Below, one piece after another: positions 22,778-32,325 of a stretch of 64,000 bases of DNA. The notes beneath the pieces are model-generated. The model saw only the letters and a program-made list of their open reading frames with translations. It was not told the DNA's origin and did not search any database. Source of the stretch: Pyrenochaeta sp. MPI-SDFR-AT-0127 (lineage: Eukaryota; Ascomycota; Dothideomycetes; Pleosporales; Cucurbitariaceae); contig JAGTJM010000110.1 of the NCBI GenBank assembly GCA_020747015.1, forward strand, positions 1-64,000. Direction: 5' to 3'. The translations under genes and the position numbers were made by a program. Positions within the stretch are counted from its first letter, which is position 1. Every line of letters starts with the position of its first letter.

Positions 22778-23897
22778 TACTGATCTATGTGAGGATGATA
22801 CAGCCTGTGGAAGGAGGAGACTTCTTTTTGGCGTAGCTATGCGTCTTGTCGCGTTGAAGCCGAGCAGGCAGCATCACAGGTGAATGGATATCTTGGCGTC
22901 GTGGTCGCACCTGCCCCGCGAGCCGTCAAGCCACACACCCCACTTTGGCCCCAGGCACTCTCGCCAACCAAGCGCCTCATTCTTTGTTTAGAACATCGGA
23001 GCTCTGATGTTTTGCCGCCAGTTGGTGTCTCTGTTTCACAAATTATTTCTTTGGACCCACCAAGAGCACGCCTCAGAGCCCTCTGGGCGTGAAACCTGCT
23101 CGATGGCGTTGCGCTTCCGGCACGGAGAGGCCCAGCGGAGCCACGAGGGCAGAAAATAGATTGATTGCGGTATCTGACATGTTTGTAAGACTGTGCCTGC
23201 GGCCTGCCCAGGGCTGCTTATTCGGCTGGCTTTGTTCTGGAAAAGATTCCGCAGTCGGGGCTCCATGGGAGAACGGACCTGAGGCTCCGCTTGTCGCACC
23301 TGAGCATCATTCGAGAGTTTCAAGGGCCTTCCTGTTTCAGCCGCCAAGCAGAAACACTCCCGCATCACCCGTTTGGCGAAGCCCAGCACGACAGCGCCTA
23401 TCTTCAAGGAACTGCCCGCAAACCATGATGAACAAATTTTTGCACTTCAACAACCATTGCAGTCTGCACTTCCTTTCTGGCATCTGGACCCTGCGCTTTT
23501 CATAGTGTCCCACGGTAAGCAGCGAATCGTCAGCTTACCGACGTGGTCTAGCCCACTTTTGACGGCCCGCCGCCCTGGATCGCTTTATTCAGGTGCCGGA
23601 CAGAGTGTGGCTGCTGCACTCCGTCCATCGTCGTATTAATCACTTCGCCATCTGGCAACTACCGGAAGCTGGACTTCCTTTTGTTCTGTTAAATCGTCAA
23701 GATCGTCACCATCTGTCTCGCGACATTCATTTAGTGCATGTCGCAATAGATCTTCGCTCCGTCCCCTTTACCAACCCTCACGCCTCGTACGGCCTGCGGT
23801 CGCGTACCCTGCTGACGTACCTCGACTTCTGCACGCCCAGCAGGGCATCTCCAGAACAAGGCAGAATTTCTATTCTCGCGACGCACTTCTAGACACT
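22778..23897. promoter_or_regulatory. Divergent promoter region of CSN7 and the copper ATPase gene
   Basis: This is a 1.1 kb region between two starts that point away from each other. No supported gene lies inside; short open frames at 23036-23640 have no recognisable product. Confidence 0.45.
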
Positions 23898-26800
23898 ATG
23901 GCACCTCCAGCGGCGACGGTCGGCGCCACAGCGCACATGGCGACGACCACACTCAAGGTCGAGGGCATGACATGCGGCGCATGCACCTCCGCCATCGAGT
24001 CGGGCTTCCAGGGCGTAAGCGGAGTAGGCAACGTATCGATAAGCTTGGTGATGGAGCGAGCAGTCATACAACATGATCCTGAGGTGATATCAGCCGATGA
24101 AGTAAAAGAAATCATCGAAGACCGAGGATTTGATGCCGAGGTCCTGTCAACGGACCTTCCAGTCACTCAAAGTACAGAGGATCACTTCCTGAGTGATTCA
24201 GAAGACGAGAATGAGGATATAAACCCAAATATCTCGACAACTACGCTCTCGGTTGGCGGCATGACATGTGGCGCATGCACATCTGCTGTGGAAGGGGCCT
24301 TTAAGGATGTAGCCGGGATCAAGTCGTTCAGCATATCCTTGCTCTCAGAGCGAGCCGTAATAGAACACGATACAACAATTATATCTTCCGACAAGTTGGC
24401 AGAAACAATAGAAGATGTTGGCTTTGATGCCGAGGTACTGGATACCGTCGCCGCAAACCCCGCGCCTAAGAAGAGCAGAAGTCAAAAGAAGCAGAAAACG
24501 GTGACTACGACGGTGGCTGTCGAGGGCATGACATGTGGGGCTTGTACATCGGCCATTGAGAGCGGATTCAAAGACGTTGATGGTGTACATCAATTCAACA
24601 TCAGCCTACTTGCAAACCGCGCTGTGCTTGTACATGACCCTGCTAAACTCACAGACGGCCAAATAGTAGAGATCATTGAGGATCGAGGGTTTGATGCCAA
24701 GGTTATCTCTTCCGTAGATAGTAGTGTACAGCAGACGTCGGCGAACAACGGACCTATTCATCTCAAGATCTACGGGCTGCCTAATCCGAACGCCGCTGAG
24801 GATCTGGAGGCACTTTTGAGGAAACGACCAGGCATTACATCTGCGACTGTCAACTTTGGCACCTCAAGAGCAACGATTCAGCGCGAACCCCAGATGATCG
24901 GACTCCGAGCAATCGTCGAAGCAGTCGAGGAGGCTGGCTACAATGCGCTTGTAGCCGATTCAGACGATAACAACGCTCAACTTGAATCCCTTGCAAAGAC
25001 CAAAGAGATCCAAGAATGGAGGCGAGCAGTAATCTTCTCCGCCTGGTTTGCTGTTCCCGTCTTTCTCACTAGCATGATCTTTCCCATGTTCTTGCCATTC
25101 CTTAATTATGGCGCCATTCGCATTATACCCGGTCTGTACCTCGGAGACATTGTTTGTCTTGCACTTACCATCCCCGTTCAATTCGGAATCGGAAAGCGTT
25201 TCTATGTATCTGCGTACAAGTCTCTTAGCCATGGCTCGCCCACAATGGATGTTTTGGTCGTCCTCGGAACTTCGGCGGCCTTTTTCTTCAGTGTTGCTGG
25301 CATGCTGGTGTCGCTCCTCATTTCTCCACATACGAAGCCAACGACACTTTTCGACACTAGCACCATGTTGATTACGTTCATCAGCTTGGGTCGTTACCTC
25401 GAGAACAGGGCAAAGGGCCAGACTTCAAAAGCACTCTCAAGACTCATGTCACTCGCACCGTCTATGGCTACTATCTACGCAGATCCCATCGCTGCTGCAA
25501 AAGCTGCCGAAGGCTGGGATGTCGCCGAGGAGAAGGTATCACGTACATCCGTTGATGGCAATGCCATTGAAGAGAGGGTTATTGCTACGGAGCTCATCGA
25601 AGTTGGCGATGTTGTAATTCTTCGACCTGGAGATAAGATCCCTGCTGATGGTACAGTGATCCGCGGTGAGTCGTATCTCAATGAGAGTATGGTCACTGGC
25701 GAAGCGATGCCAATTCTCAAGAAGAAGGGTGTACCCTTAATGGCAGGCACCGTTAACGGTAACGGCCGCTTAGAATTCGTCGTAACTCGAGCCGGCCGCG
25801 ACACCCAACTTAGTCAGATTGTTCGCCTCGTCCAAGAAGCCCAGACAAGCCGTGCTCCCATCCAGCGCCTCGCGGATACTGTTGCGGGTTATTTCGTGCC
25901 CATCATCATTACTCTCGGTCTTGCTACTTTCGTTGCCTGGATGGTACTCAGCCATGTTCTACCGTATCCGCCGAAAGTGTTCCTTGATCACGCAAGTGGC
26001 GGAAAACTCATGGTGTGCGTTAAGCTCTGTATCGCTGTCATCGTCTTTGCTTGTCCTTGTGCCCTTGGCCTTGCCACTCCGACTGCAGTCATGGTTGGGA
26101 CGGGCGTGGGTGCCGAGCATGGCATTCTTGTCAAGGGCGGCGCTGCTCTAGAGACTGCCACCAAGATTACGCATGTTGTTTTTGACAAGACTGGTACACT
26201 TACTGTTGGCAAGATGAGTGTCTCAAAGACTGACATCCAGGGCGATTGGGCACATGCCCAAAAGAAGAATCTTTGGTGGACACTTATCGGACTTGCTGAG
26301 ATGGGTTCCGAACATCCGATCGCAAAGGCTATTGTTTTATCCGCGAAGGAGCACCTTCGTCTGGGTCCAGATGGGACCCTTGATGGCTCAGTAGGTGACT
26401 TTGAAGCTATCATTGGAAAGGGTATTACGGCTACTGTTGAAGCAGTCGTCTCCCGCGAGCGGACACGATACAAGGTCCTCATCGGAAACGCAGCCTTTCT
26501 CACGTCGGAAGGTGTTCATGTGCCTGATTTGATAGATGAACCGCTACATCCTGCTGCAGTTGCCAACCCACGCGGGTCGCAAACACGCTCTGCTGGTATC
26601 ACCACAATTCACACTGCGATTGGCAACACCTACACCGGCACACTCAGCTTGTCTGACACAATCAAACCATCTGCCCGCGCGGCTGTTCTCGCTCTCTCGC
26701 GTCTTGGTATAACCTCATCCATCGTAACGGGCGACACATCAGCTTCCGCCCTCGTCGTCGCATCAGCAGTCGGAATTGACATTGCCGATGTTCATGCTTC

Positions 26801-27404
26801 GGCTACCCCAGCCGACAAAAAAGCCATTGTTGCAGATCTCCAAGGCCGTGGTCAAGTCATTGGCATGGTCGGTGATGGAATTAACGACTCTCCTGCCCTC
26901 GCATCTGCTGACATAGGTATTGCACTGTCCACCGGCACAGATGTTGCCATGGAGGCTGCGAGTATCGTGCTCATGTCCAATACCGATCTTCTGGCAATCC
27001 CTGCCAGCTTGGTACTTAGTCGTGCTATCTTCTGGCGCATTAAACTAAATCTCGCATGGGCATGCATGTATAATTTTGTTGGTCTACCTTTCGCCATGGG
27101 TTTCTTCCTTCCCTGGGGCCTCTCACTCCATCCCATGGCTGCGGGTGCGGCGATGGCCTGCTCTTCTGTGTCCGTAGTAGCAAGTTCACTACATCTGAAG
27201 TTCTGGCACAGGCCTAGCTGGATGAAAGTTAGCGTTCTCGATCCAGGGGCGCCAGTCGACGAGAAAGAGGTCGAGATGGAGAAGTTGGAGAAGAAGGGAC
27301 TGTTCAGCACTGCCAAAGACTGGGTTCAAGAGAGTTGGGGAGCTTGGAGACGGAATAAAGAAGAAGCGGGATATGTTCCGTTACGGGATATGGGTGACCA
27401 TTGA
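23898..27404 (+). CDS. CCC2: Copper-transporting P1B-type ATPase (Ccc2/ATP7 type)
   Basis: A single uninterrupted exon encodes 1168 residues. It pumps Cu(I) into the late Golgi to load secreted copper enzymes such as multicopper oxidases. Three N-terminal heavy-metal-associated domains each carry the GMTCGAC metal site (residues about 23, 121 and 210). A fourth domain-like unit (IHLKIYGLPNPNAAEDL, residues 287-355) has lost the CxxC. The membrane ATPase core follows: TGEAMP (600-605), CPC in the transport helix (719-721), the phosphorylated Asp in DKTGTLT (763-769), SEHPIAKAI, and the GDGIND hinge (about 992). All catalytic motifs are intact. The first and third metal-binding units are almost identical (VEGMTCGACTSAIESGF), suggesting duplication or conversion. 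Confidence 0.97.
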   Translation: MAPPAATVGATAHMATTTLKVEGMTCGACTSAIESGFQGVSGVGNVSISLVMERAVIQHDPEVISADEVKEIIEDRGFDAEVLSTDLPVTQSTEDHFLSDSEDENEDINPNISTTTLSVGGMTCGACTSAVEGAFKDVAGIKSFSISLLSERAVIEHDTTIISSDKLAETIEDVGFDAEVLDTVAANPAPKKSRSQKKQKTVTTTVAVEGMTCGACTSAIESGFKDVDGVHQFNISLLANRAVLVHDPAKLTDGQIVEIIEDRGFDAKVISSVDSSVQQTSANNGPIHLKIYGLPNPNAAEDLEALLRKRPGITSATVNFGTSRATIQREPQMIGLRAIVEAVEEAGYNALVADSDDNNAQLESLAKTKEIQEWRRAVIFSAWFAVPVFLTSMIFPMFLPFLNYGAIRIIPGLYLGDIVCLALTIPVQFGIGKRFYVSAYKSLSHGSPTMDVLVVLGTSAAFFFSVAGMLVSLLISPHTKPTTLFDTSTMLITFISLGRYLENRAKGQTSKALSRLMSLAPSMATIYADPIAAAKAAEGWDVAEEKVSRTSVDGNAIEERVIATELIEVGDVVILRPGDKIPADGTVIRGESYLNESMVTGEAMPILKKKGVPLMAGTVNGNGRLEFVVTRAGRDTQLSQIVRLVQEAQTSRAPIQRLADTVAGYFVPIIITLGLATFVAWMVLSHVLPYPPKVFLDHASGGKLMVCVKLCIAVIVFACPCALGLATPTAVMVGTGVGAEHGILVKGGAALETATKITHVVFDKTGTLTVGKMSVSKTDIQGDWAHAQKKNLWWTLIGLAEMGSEHPIAKAIVLSAKEHLRLGPDGTLDGSVGDFEAIIGKGITATVEAVVSRERTRYKVLIGNAAFLTSEGVHVPDLIDEPLHPAAVANPRGSQTRSAGITTIHTAIGNTYTGTLSLSDTIKPSARAAVLALSRLGITSSIVTGDTSASALVVASAVGIDIADVHASATPADKKAIVADLQGRGQVIGMVGDGINDSPALASADIGIALSTGTDVAMEAASIVLMSNTDLLAIPASLVLSRAIFWRIKLNLAWACMYNFVGLPFAMGFFLPWGLSLHPMAAGAAMACSSVSVVASSLHLKFWHRPSWMKVSVLDPGAPVDEKEVEMEKLEKKGLFSTAKDWVQESWGAWRRNKEEAGYVPLRDMGDH

Positions 27405-27884
27405 GAGAAGGATATGGAGGTGCTGTCGGTTACGACTGCGCGTGTTGATGAATCTTAGGATACCATACTTGTCTTTTCATTTTCTTTTAGTCGTTCGAGT
27501 CTCTGTACATATCACTTGACTCTTTCCTTGATAGCTTCGAATATACTGCAAGTGTAGCATTGCTTCGCCAGGCATGAGAGTTACAAGATATGCTACCCTC
27601 ATACTGTTCGTGAAAGTAGTGCAGCGTTATCGACACTAACATTTGTCCACTTTTGCTCCATGATCACGCTGACGTGATGGGTGCGCCCTTCAGTGGCTGA
27701 TTCTAAGAAGCTAAACTAATCATGTTAAGTCATTACAATAAATCCCTTCACAAAAGTGTTGGCCTCTTGCTGACCAGCACTAGCTCTATAATGCGATACA
27801 TGCTCTAAGTATACCTCCCCGCCTCGATTCATACGACGTCGTCATCGTCATCATCATCAACGAAACATTTTAGAATCCTCAGCT
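27405..27884. other. Convergent 3' intergenic region
   Basis: This separates the copper ATPase stop from the 3' end of the GH18-like gene. A short CATCGT/CATCAT run lies at about 27840-27860. No gene seen. Confidence 0.5.
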
Positions 27885-29786
27885 TCAGTGAGACGTCTGA
27901 CCATCCCATTCAACCCACCCTGCTCGATCCTCACGAGCCTCACGAGCCTTAAGTAGCTCACCAATCCAACCAAAGTACACAACACCTCTCCCGTCGGCAC
28001 CGAGGTCACCTGGCCCACCTTCAATTCCGCCAGACTCTCTCCAAGCCTCGCGGTTCAACTCCCTCAGCCGGGCCACAAGTTGTCTAAACTTATCATCCTG
28101 GTAGCTACCCTTCCACTGCACAGGGAGTTGGACATCATAACCATCAACAATCACCTCCTCTCCGAGCGGACGTGAAAGGGTTCGTAGAATAGAAGTAGCT
28201 GGATTTACCCAGTTTGAGCCGTTTAGCGAAAGAGGCACAGAAGGAGTGCCGACATCAGGCCCCAGAGGGCGAAGGTCTGCGCGCTCAGTATGACCTTCGC
28301 CAAATAGACTGAAAAGCGTCAAGGCAAATGCTGAGGGAGGATGGTTCTCATTGAAAAGATTGGGGAACGGCGGTGTTGGAGGCTGTTCGTTGGTCGGGAA
28401 GGGTGCGATAACGGGGACCGGTGATTCAGTGGTCACCGGTTGCACAGTCTCAATGGGCTGTTCAGTCCCCACTGTCGTCTCAGTCACCTCAGGCTGTGTG
28501 GTTTCTTCCGGCAACTCAGTCACTTCAGGTTGTGTGGTTTCTTCCGGCGACGCAGTCACCTGGGGTTGCTCAATCCCCACCGATGGCTTGGTGACTCCTG
28601 GCCATTCAGTTTCCAATGGCTGCTCGGATTCAGCAGTTATTAAGGTCTCCAGAGGCTCCTCAACTTCTTCTGGTATTCCGGTGTCCAATGGTACTGTTGT
28701 TTCAATGGCCCCTGCAGTGTCCACTGCGCTCGTGGTGACCGCTGATGGCTCAGACACTACTGGTTCTGCGGGCTCGAGTGGCTCCAAGGTTACTACTGGC
28801 ACTTCAGACTCCACTGGGCCCACGGTCTCGACCGGGCCAACAGTAACCACTGGTACTTCGGTCTCTAATGGCCCCTCAATTGCAATGGATTCAAAACCAG
28901 AGAAGCTTGGTGTTGGCAACGGCGTGTCAGGGATGGAAATGATGGAGGTGAAAAGAGAGATTGATGAAGGGGATTGTGAAGTGGATGAGCTGTCTAGTAC
29001 AACAGACGGACTGAATAGTGAGACAGACGAACTGGGTACCAGAATGGAAGAGCTTGACAAGACAGTGGGTAGGATAATAGGCGTCGACAGCCCGGCCAGT
29101 GAACTGGACAGCAATGTGGTTGTACTGGACACTAGCGGTGACGAGCTGGACAGCGGGACAGCCAAGCTTGGTGGTGAGATAGGGGGAAACACTGGCAAAG
29201 CTGTCGGTGTGGATACGACCACAGCCGGCTTAGACGGCGTAATGGACAGTCTAGGTATGGAGATTGGCGGAATAGATATTGGTCTAGGTGGAATCGAAAA
29301 TGGGGGCCGAGGGATGGGGATAGTCAATGAGAGACGCGGAATGACGATTTGTCGTTTCTTTCTCTTCTCCTCGCCCTCCATTTCATCATCACTGTCTTCG
29401 GCGAAGTATGGGCCAAAGGGCTCAACAGGGCTCCCAGGATCACCAAACTCTGCGTTTCCACCTACAGCACCTAGATTGTCTGCTTTGATGCTGAGGAGAA
29501 CCTTACGCCCGGAGGCCTGGCAACGTTGCACTTCAGCACCGAGGGCTGTGCAATTGAGGAGGCCAGGTGCTTGAACTGCTTGTCGGCTATTTGGTTCTAG
29601 ACATCCTGGAAAAGAGAATAGCGAAGGATATCCACTAGGACCATAGAAGCGATTCAAGATAGGGAGGGTAATGACTCTGATTTGAGGATCCTGGCAGAGA
29701 CTACGGAGAGCAAGAAGACCTGAGAAGGGGATTAGAGTTGTAGAAGGTCGACGGAGAGAAGTGATCAAAGTATTGGGGCTGATCAT
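27885..29786 (-). CDS. Degenerate GH18 class III chitinase-like, Ser/Thr-rich protein
   Basis: This is a 633-residue frame from the ATG at 29786. Two parts match the class III chitinase barrel. The first is residues about 28-150: LRSLCQDPQIRVITL, GCLEPN, then CQASGRKVLLSIKA. The second is residues about 470-575: FALTLFSLFGEGHTERADL, then VIVDGYDVQLP and FRQLVARLREL. Between them is a Ser/Thr/Pro/Val/Glu-rich insertion of roughly 300 residues. The catalytic DxxDxDxE motif is replaced by DGYDVQLP (548-555), so the general acid Glu and the key Asp are absent and chitinolysis is unlikely. The first barrel strand (YWGQ) and the C-terminal half of the barrel are also missing. No signal peptide exists at this start. 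Only 150 bases separate it from the upstream gene, so it may be the 3' part of one larger gene. Confidence 0.72.
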   Translation of the reverse strand: MISPNTLITSLRRPSTTLIPFSGLLALRSLCQDPQIRVITLPILNRFYGPSGYPSLFSFPGCLEPNSRQAVQAPGLLNCTALGAEVQRCQASGRKVLLSIKADNLGAVGGNAEFGDPGSPVEPFGPYFAEDSDDEMEGEEKRKKRQIVIPRLSLTIPIPRPPFSIPPRPISIPPISIPRLSITPSKPAVVVSTPTALPVFPPISPPSLAVPLSSSSPLVSSTTTLLSSSLAGLSTPIILPTVLSSSSILVPSSSVSLFSPSVVLDSSSTSQSPSSISLFTSIISIPDTPLPTPSFSGFESIAIEGPLETEVPVVTVGPVETVGPVESEVPVVTLEPLEPAEPVVSEPSAVTTSAVDTAGAIETTVPLDTGIPEEVEEPLETLITAESEQPLETEWPGVTKPSVGIEQPQVTASPEETTQPEVTELPEETTQPEVTETTVGTEQPIETVQPVTTESPVPVIAPFPTNEQPPTPPFPNLFNENHPPSAFALTLFSLFGEGHTERADLRPLGPDVGTPSVPLSLNGSNWVNPATSILRTLSRPLGEEVIVDGYDVQLPVQWKGSYQDDKFRQLVARLRELNREAWRESGGIEGGPGDLGADGRGVVYFGWIGELLKAREAREDRAGWVEWDGQTSH

Positions 29787-29853
29787 GGGCTGTATAGTTA
29801 TTGCACGTGTACATCATGCTCAGAAGCACCGAAGACAATGGTCATGCAGAAGG

Positions 29854-29860
29854 TATATAT
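29854..29860 (-). promoter_or_regulatory. TATA-like element upstream of the GH18-like start
   Basis: An ATATATA run lies 68-74 bases upstream of the ATG at 29786, in the 150-base gap after the mucin-like gene. It argues for an independent transcript. Confidence 0.4.
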
Positions 29861-29936
29861 TACTACCAGGAGGCCCTTGCGCGCGCAGTGTCTCCAATAA
29901 GGATATCACATGTACGCCGAAAATGACTTATGAACC

Positions 29937-31820
29937 TTAGAAGAACTGACCTGGAAACTCAAAAGCAGGGACGATGGTGTCGGTCTCATTGAGGACTGCA
30001 GTTGTTGATGGCAAAAGCGTAGGCTCAAGTGTGGTTGTTATTGTTGACGTTATAATTGTGATGTTTGGGAAAAGTGGCGTTACAGTGTCGTTTATTGGTG
30101 CATTGCTTATCGTGCCTACAGAAGGCGCAGCGGTCCCAGTGCCGAGAAATGATGTAGGAGAAACGTAGGTTGAGTTAGGAAATAAAGGAATCTCTGTGAA
30201 AGAAATCGGAGTATTACTAATCGTTCCAGCAGATGGAGCAGCCGTGCCGGTGCCAAGGATCGCTGTAGGCGTAATATAGGTAGTATTCGGGTACAATGGG
30301 CTCTCACTGAACGTGATCGATACGTTTGTAACCGTACCCGGACCACCGGTGCCAGGGCTCGGGGTTGGAAGAACAAAACTAGTGTTCGCGTACAACGGAA
30401 TGGTGACAGGTATCGATACATTAAGAGCAGTGCCTGGACCGCCAGTTACAGTGATTATTGTTGGAAGAACGAAAGTTGTATTAGGATATAAAGGAGCCTG
30501 CGTGACGGTCGCATTGGAGATGCCTGTTCCTGCGGAAACTCCAGTGCCAGAAGCTATGGCGGTTGGACCGACGAAGGTGCTGTTTGGCCACAAAGGGGTT
30601 GCATCATCAGATACTGGTGTGCTGATGCCAGTTCCAGACGAGACTCCGCCCGTACCAGATATCACGGGCGTTGGAGTATAGAACGTACTGTTCGGCCACA
30701 GAGGGGTCGCGATATCCGATGCTATTGTGTTGATGCCAGTTCCCGCAGATGGGTCGCCAGTTCCCGGGACTGGGGAAGGGACCACTGTTGCAGTGACGAG
30801 TATGATACTTGTCAACTGAAACCTGGTCGTCGATGTATTCGTCGCCGTTTCATTCGAGCTGAGCGAAATAGTCGCAGAAATTGGATTCGTGAGAATGAGC
30901 GATGGGGCCAAAGTGGGTGCTGACGCATTACCGCTCCATGGTGACTGTAGTTCGGTTCTTGGAGGTATAGCAGTGAATTCATCTGTTATCAAAACAGCAG
31001 TTGGTAGGAGCCCGGTGGAGGTCGAGTTAGCTGGGAAAGGCGGGACGATACCCGAGACCAACGAAGATGGTTCTGATGTCGGGACAGACGTAAAATTCAC
31101 TGAGAATGGTGGGATTACTTCCGAGATATACGAAGAAGCTTCTGCCGTCGGAATTGAAGCCGAGGAAATGAATACAGGATCTGGGAGTATTGTATCAATG
31201 GCAGTCGTCACCGAGTCCACTGGAAGGATGGAGAACACATTTGTTGATACTGGTGTGTATGTAGTCTCTGGGGCGACTGTCTCAGGAATCGTATCATCTG
31301 AAATGGTTGTCCCAGGGAGTTCTGTGTCCAGAATTGTGCTCTCAGGAACCTCAGTGTCAGAGCTAACTCCCACTATCGTAGTCGAAAGAGGTCCAAGTGA
31401 ACTGGCTAGGCTTTGCGATGATGTCGGGCTTGCGATCTCACTGATTATTTCGACCGTCACCGAACTCACAACCTCGACAGGCGTAGGGCTCACAGAAAAT
31501 GATGTTGTAGATGTCCATTCACCATTGGAGTCCTCGTGCTCACCAAACAGGCGCTCGACAAGGTCCCTAAGAAAGTCATATCCCGTGTAAGTTCTCAAAA
31601 TGTCGCCAATTTGGTCGTAGAGGTTGGCCGCTTTCTTGGGCTTTTTGACATCCGGTGTGACAGGAGCGCGTGCTTGCACCTCTGGAAGGTTCTCAAGCTG
31701 AATGAGTGGTGTACGCGGGTCGAGCACTTGGTGTGGGAGTGCTGCCGCGTTCACGATACTGCTGATCAGCAGTATCGATGTAAGTAAACGAATGGCTACT
31801 CGGGAGCAGGTAGGCGCCAT
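29937..31820 (-). CDS. Secreted mucin-like Ser/Thr-rich protein with tandem repeats
   Basis: This is a 627-residue frame. The ATG at 31820 was preferred over the in-frame ATG at 31949 for two reasons: it opens a textbook signal peptide (RLLTSILLISSIVNAAA), and a TATA box lies between the two ATGs. After the signal is a short folded-looking segment (residues about 45-105; KAANLYDQIGDILRTYTGY, LRDLVERLFGEHED) that I cannot assign. The rest is Ser/Thr/Pro/Val-rich and should be heavily O-glycosylated. The C-terminal 230 residues contain seven imperfect repeats of 31-37 residues. Each starts PL(W/Y/F)-(P/A)-N-x-(S/T), with an N-glycosylation sequon in most copies. No GPI-anchor signal is visible at the end (FEFPGQFF). 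A cell-wall or extracellular adhesive role is plausible but unproven. Confidence 0.78.
   Translation of the reverse strand: MAPTCSRVAIRLLTSILLISSIVNAAALPHQVLDPRTPLIQLENLPEVQARAPVTPDVKKPKKAANLYDQIGDILRTYTGYDFLRDLVERLFGEHEDSNGEWTSTTSFSVSPTPVEVVSSVTVEIISEIASPTSSQSLASSLGPLSTTIVGVSSDTEVPESTILDTELPGTTISDDTIPETVAPETTYTPVSTNVFSILPVDSVTTAIDTILPDPVFISSASIPTAEASSYISEVIPPFSVNFTSVPTSEPSSLVSGIVPPFPANSTSTGLLPTAVLITDEFTAIPPRTELQSPWSGNASAPTLAPSLILTNPISATISLSSNETATNTSTTRFQLTSIILVTATVVPSPVPGTGDPSAGTGINTIASDIATPLWPNSTFYTPTPVISGTGGVSSGTGISTPVSDDATPLWPNSTFVGPTAIASGTGVSAGTGISNATVTQAPLYPNTTFVLPTIITVTGGPGTALNVSIPVTIPLYANTSFVLPTPSPGTGGPGTVTNVSITFSESPLYPNTTYITPTAILGTGTAAPSAGTISNTPISFTEIPLFPNSTYVSPTSFLGTGTAAPSVGTISNAPINDTVTPLFPNITIITSTITTTLEPTLLPSTTAVLNETDTIVPAFEFPGQFF
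30055..30710 (-). repeat. Seven imperfect coding repeats (31-37 residues each)
   Basis: The repeats encode units beginning PLWPNSTF, PLWPNSTF, PLYPNTTF, PLYANTSF, PLYPNTTY, PLFPNSTY and PLFPNITI, each followed by a Gly-Thr-rich linker (SGTG, GTGTAAPS). They lie within the mucin-like gene. Divergence between units shows that they are old or under diversifying change. Confidence 0.88.
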
Positions 31821-32325
31821 GATCGCCACGTGCTCTTCAAACGAGTGTGAGGGAAAACGAGTGACAAAACGCGCGGGAAAGATCAAGCCTGAAGCGTGTT
31901 GGCGAGGGGATCGTATATATGCGCTACAAGCAAGGGAGTTGGTGAACATCGCGACATAGCCAAGGGAGGAATGCGATCACCAAAAGAGTCTAGAAAGGGC
32001 CCGACTAGTCGGACAATAATTTGCATAAGTGTTGAGGATCGAAAAATGGTCGATGGGAGATTGAAGGCATGACTGTACCACGGCAAACGCGGTATTTTGC
32101 ATTCCCATCCTGGAATATCAGCACGCCTGACATTCCACGTTGAGGATTCATGTCTTCCGCATGCCTTGCCTTCAGCCCTTTAAAAAGAATTCTATCAGCT
32201 TTGAGCGGCTTGATTGACTACGCTGAGCAATGTGGCTGTTCAGAATCAAGTAAAGCAAACCGTCGATGGCATATATCGCTGGGACTGTCGCGTCGGCTGT
32301 GATGATCACGAACGACCACTCCCTT
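31821..32325. other. Intergenic region upstream of the mucin-like gene
   Basis: This contains the mucin-like promoter and the 3' end of the nuclease gene. No other gene seen. Confidence 0.5.
31914..31920 (-). promoter_or_regulatory. TATA box of the mucin-like gene
   Basis: An ATATATA run lies about 94-100 bases upstream of the preferred start at 31820. It lies downstream of the alternative ATG at 31949, so that ATG would not be in the mRNA. Confidence 0.55.

Noticed and set aside
28351..29574. A 407-codon open frame on the plus strand, antisense to the GH18-like gene.
   Set aside because: It mirrors the Ser/Thr/Val/Glu-rich coding repeats on the other strand (codons such as TCA/GTG read as open in both directions) and shows no domain.
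30889..31590. A 233-codon plus-strand open frame antisense to the mucin-like gene.
   Set aside because: Same cause: low-complexity composition of the real minus-strand gene. The sense frame has signal peptide, repeats and TATA box.
31821..31949. Upstream in-frame ATG at 31949 as the start of the mucin-like protein.
   Set aside because: It lies upstream of the TATA box at 31914-31920 and would bury the signal peptide behind 43 residues.
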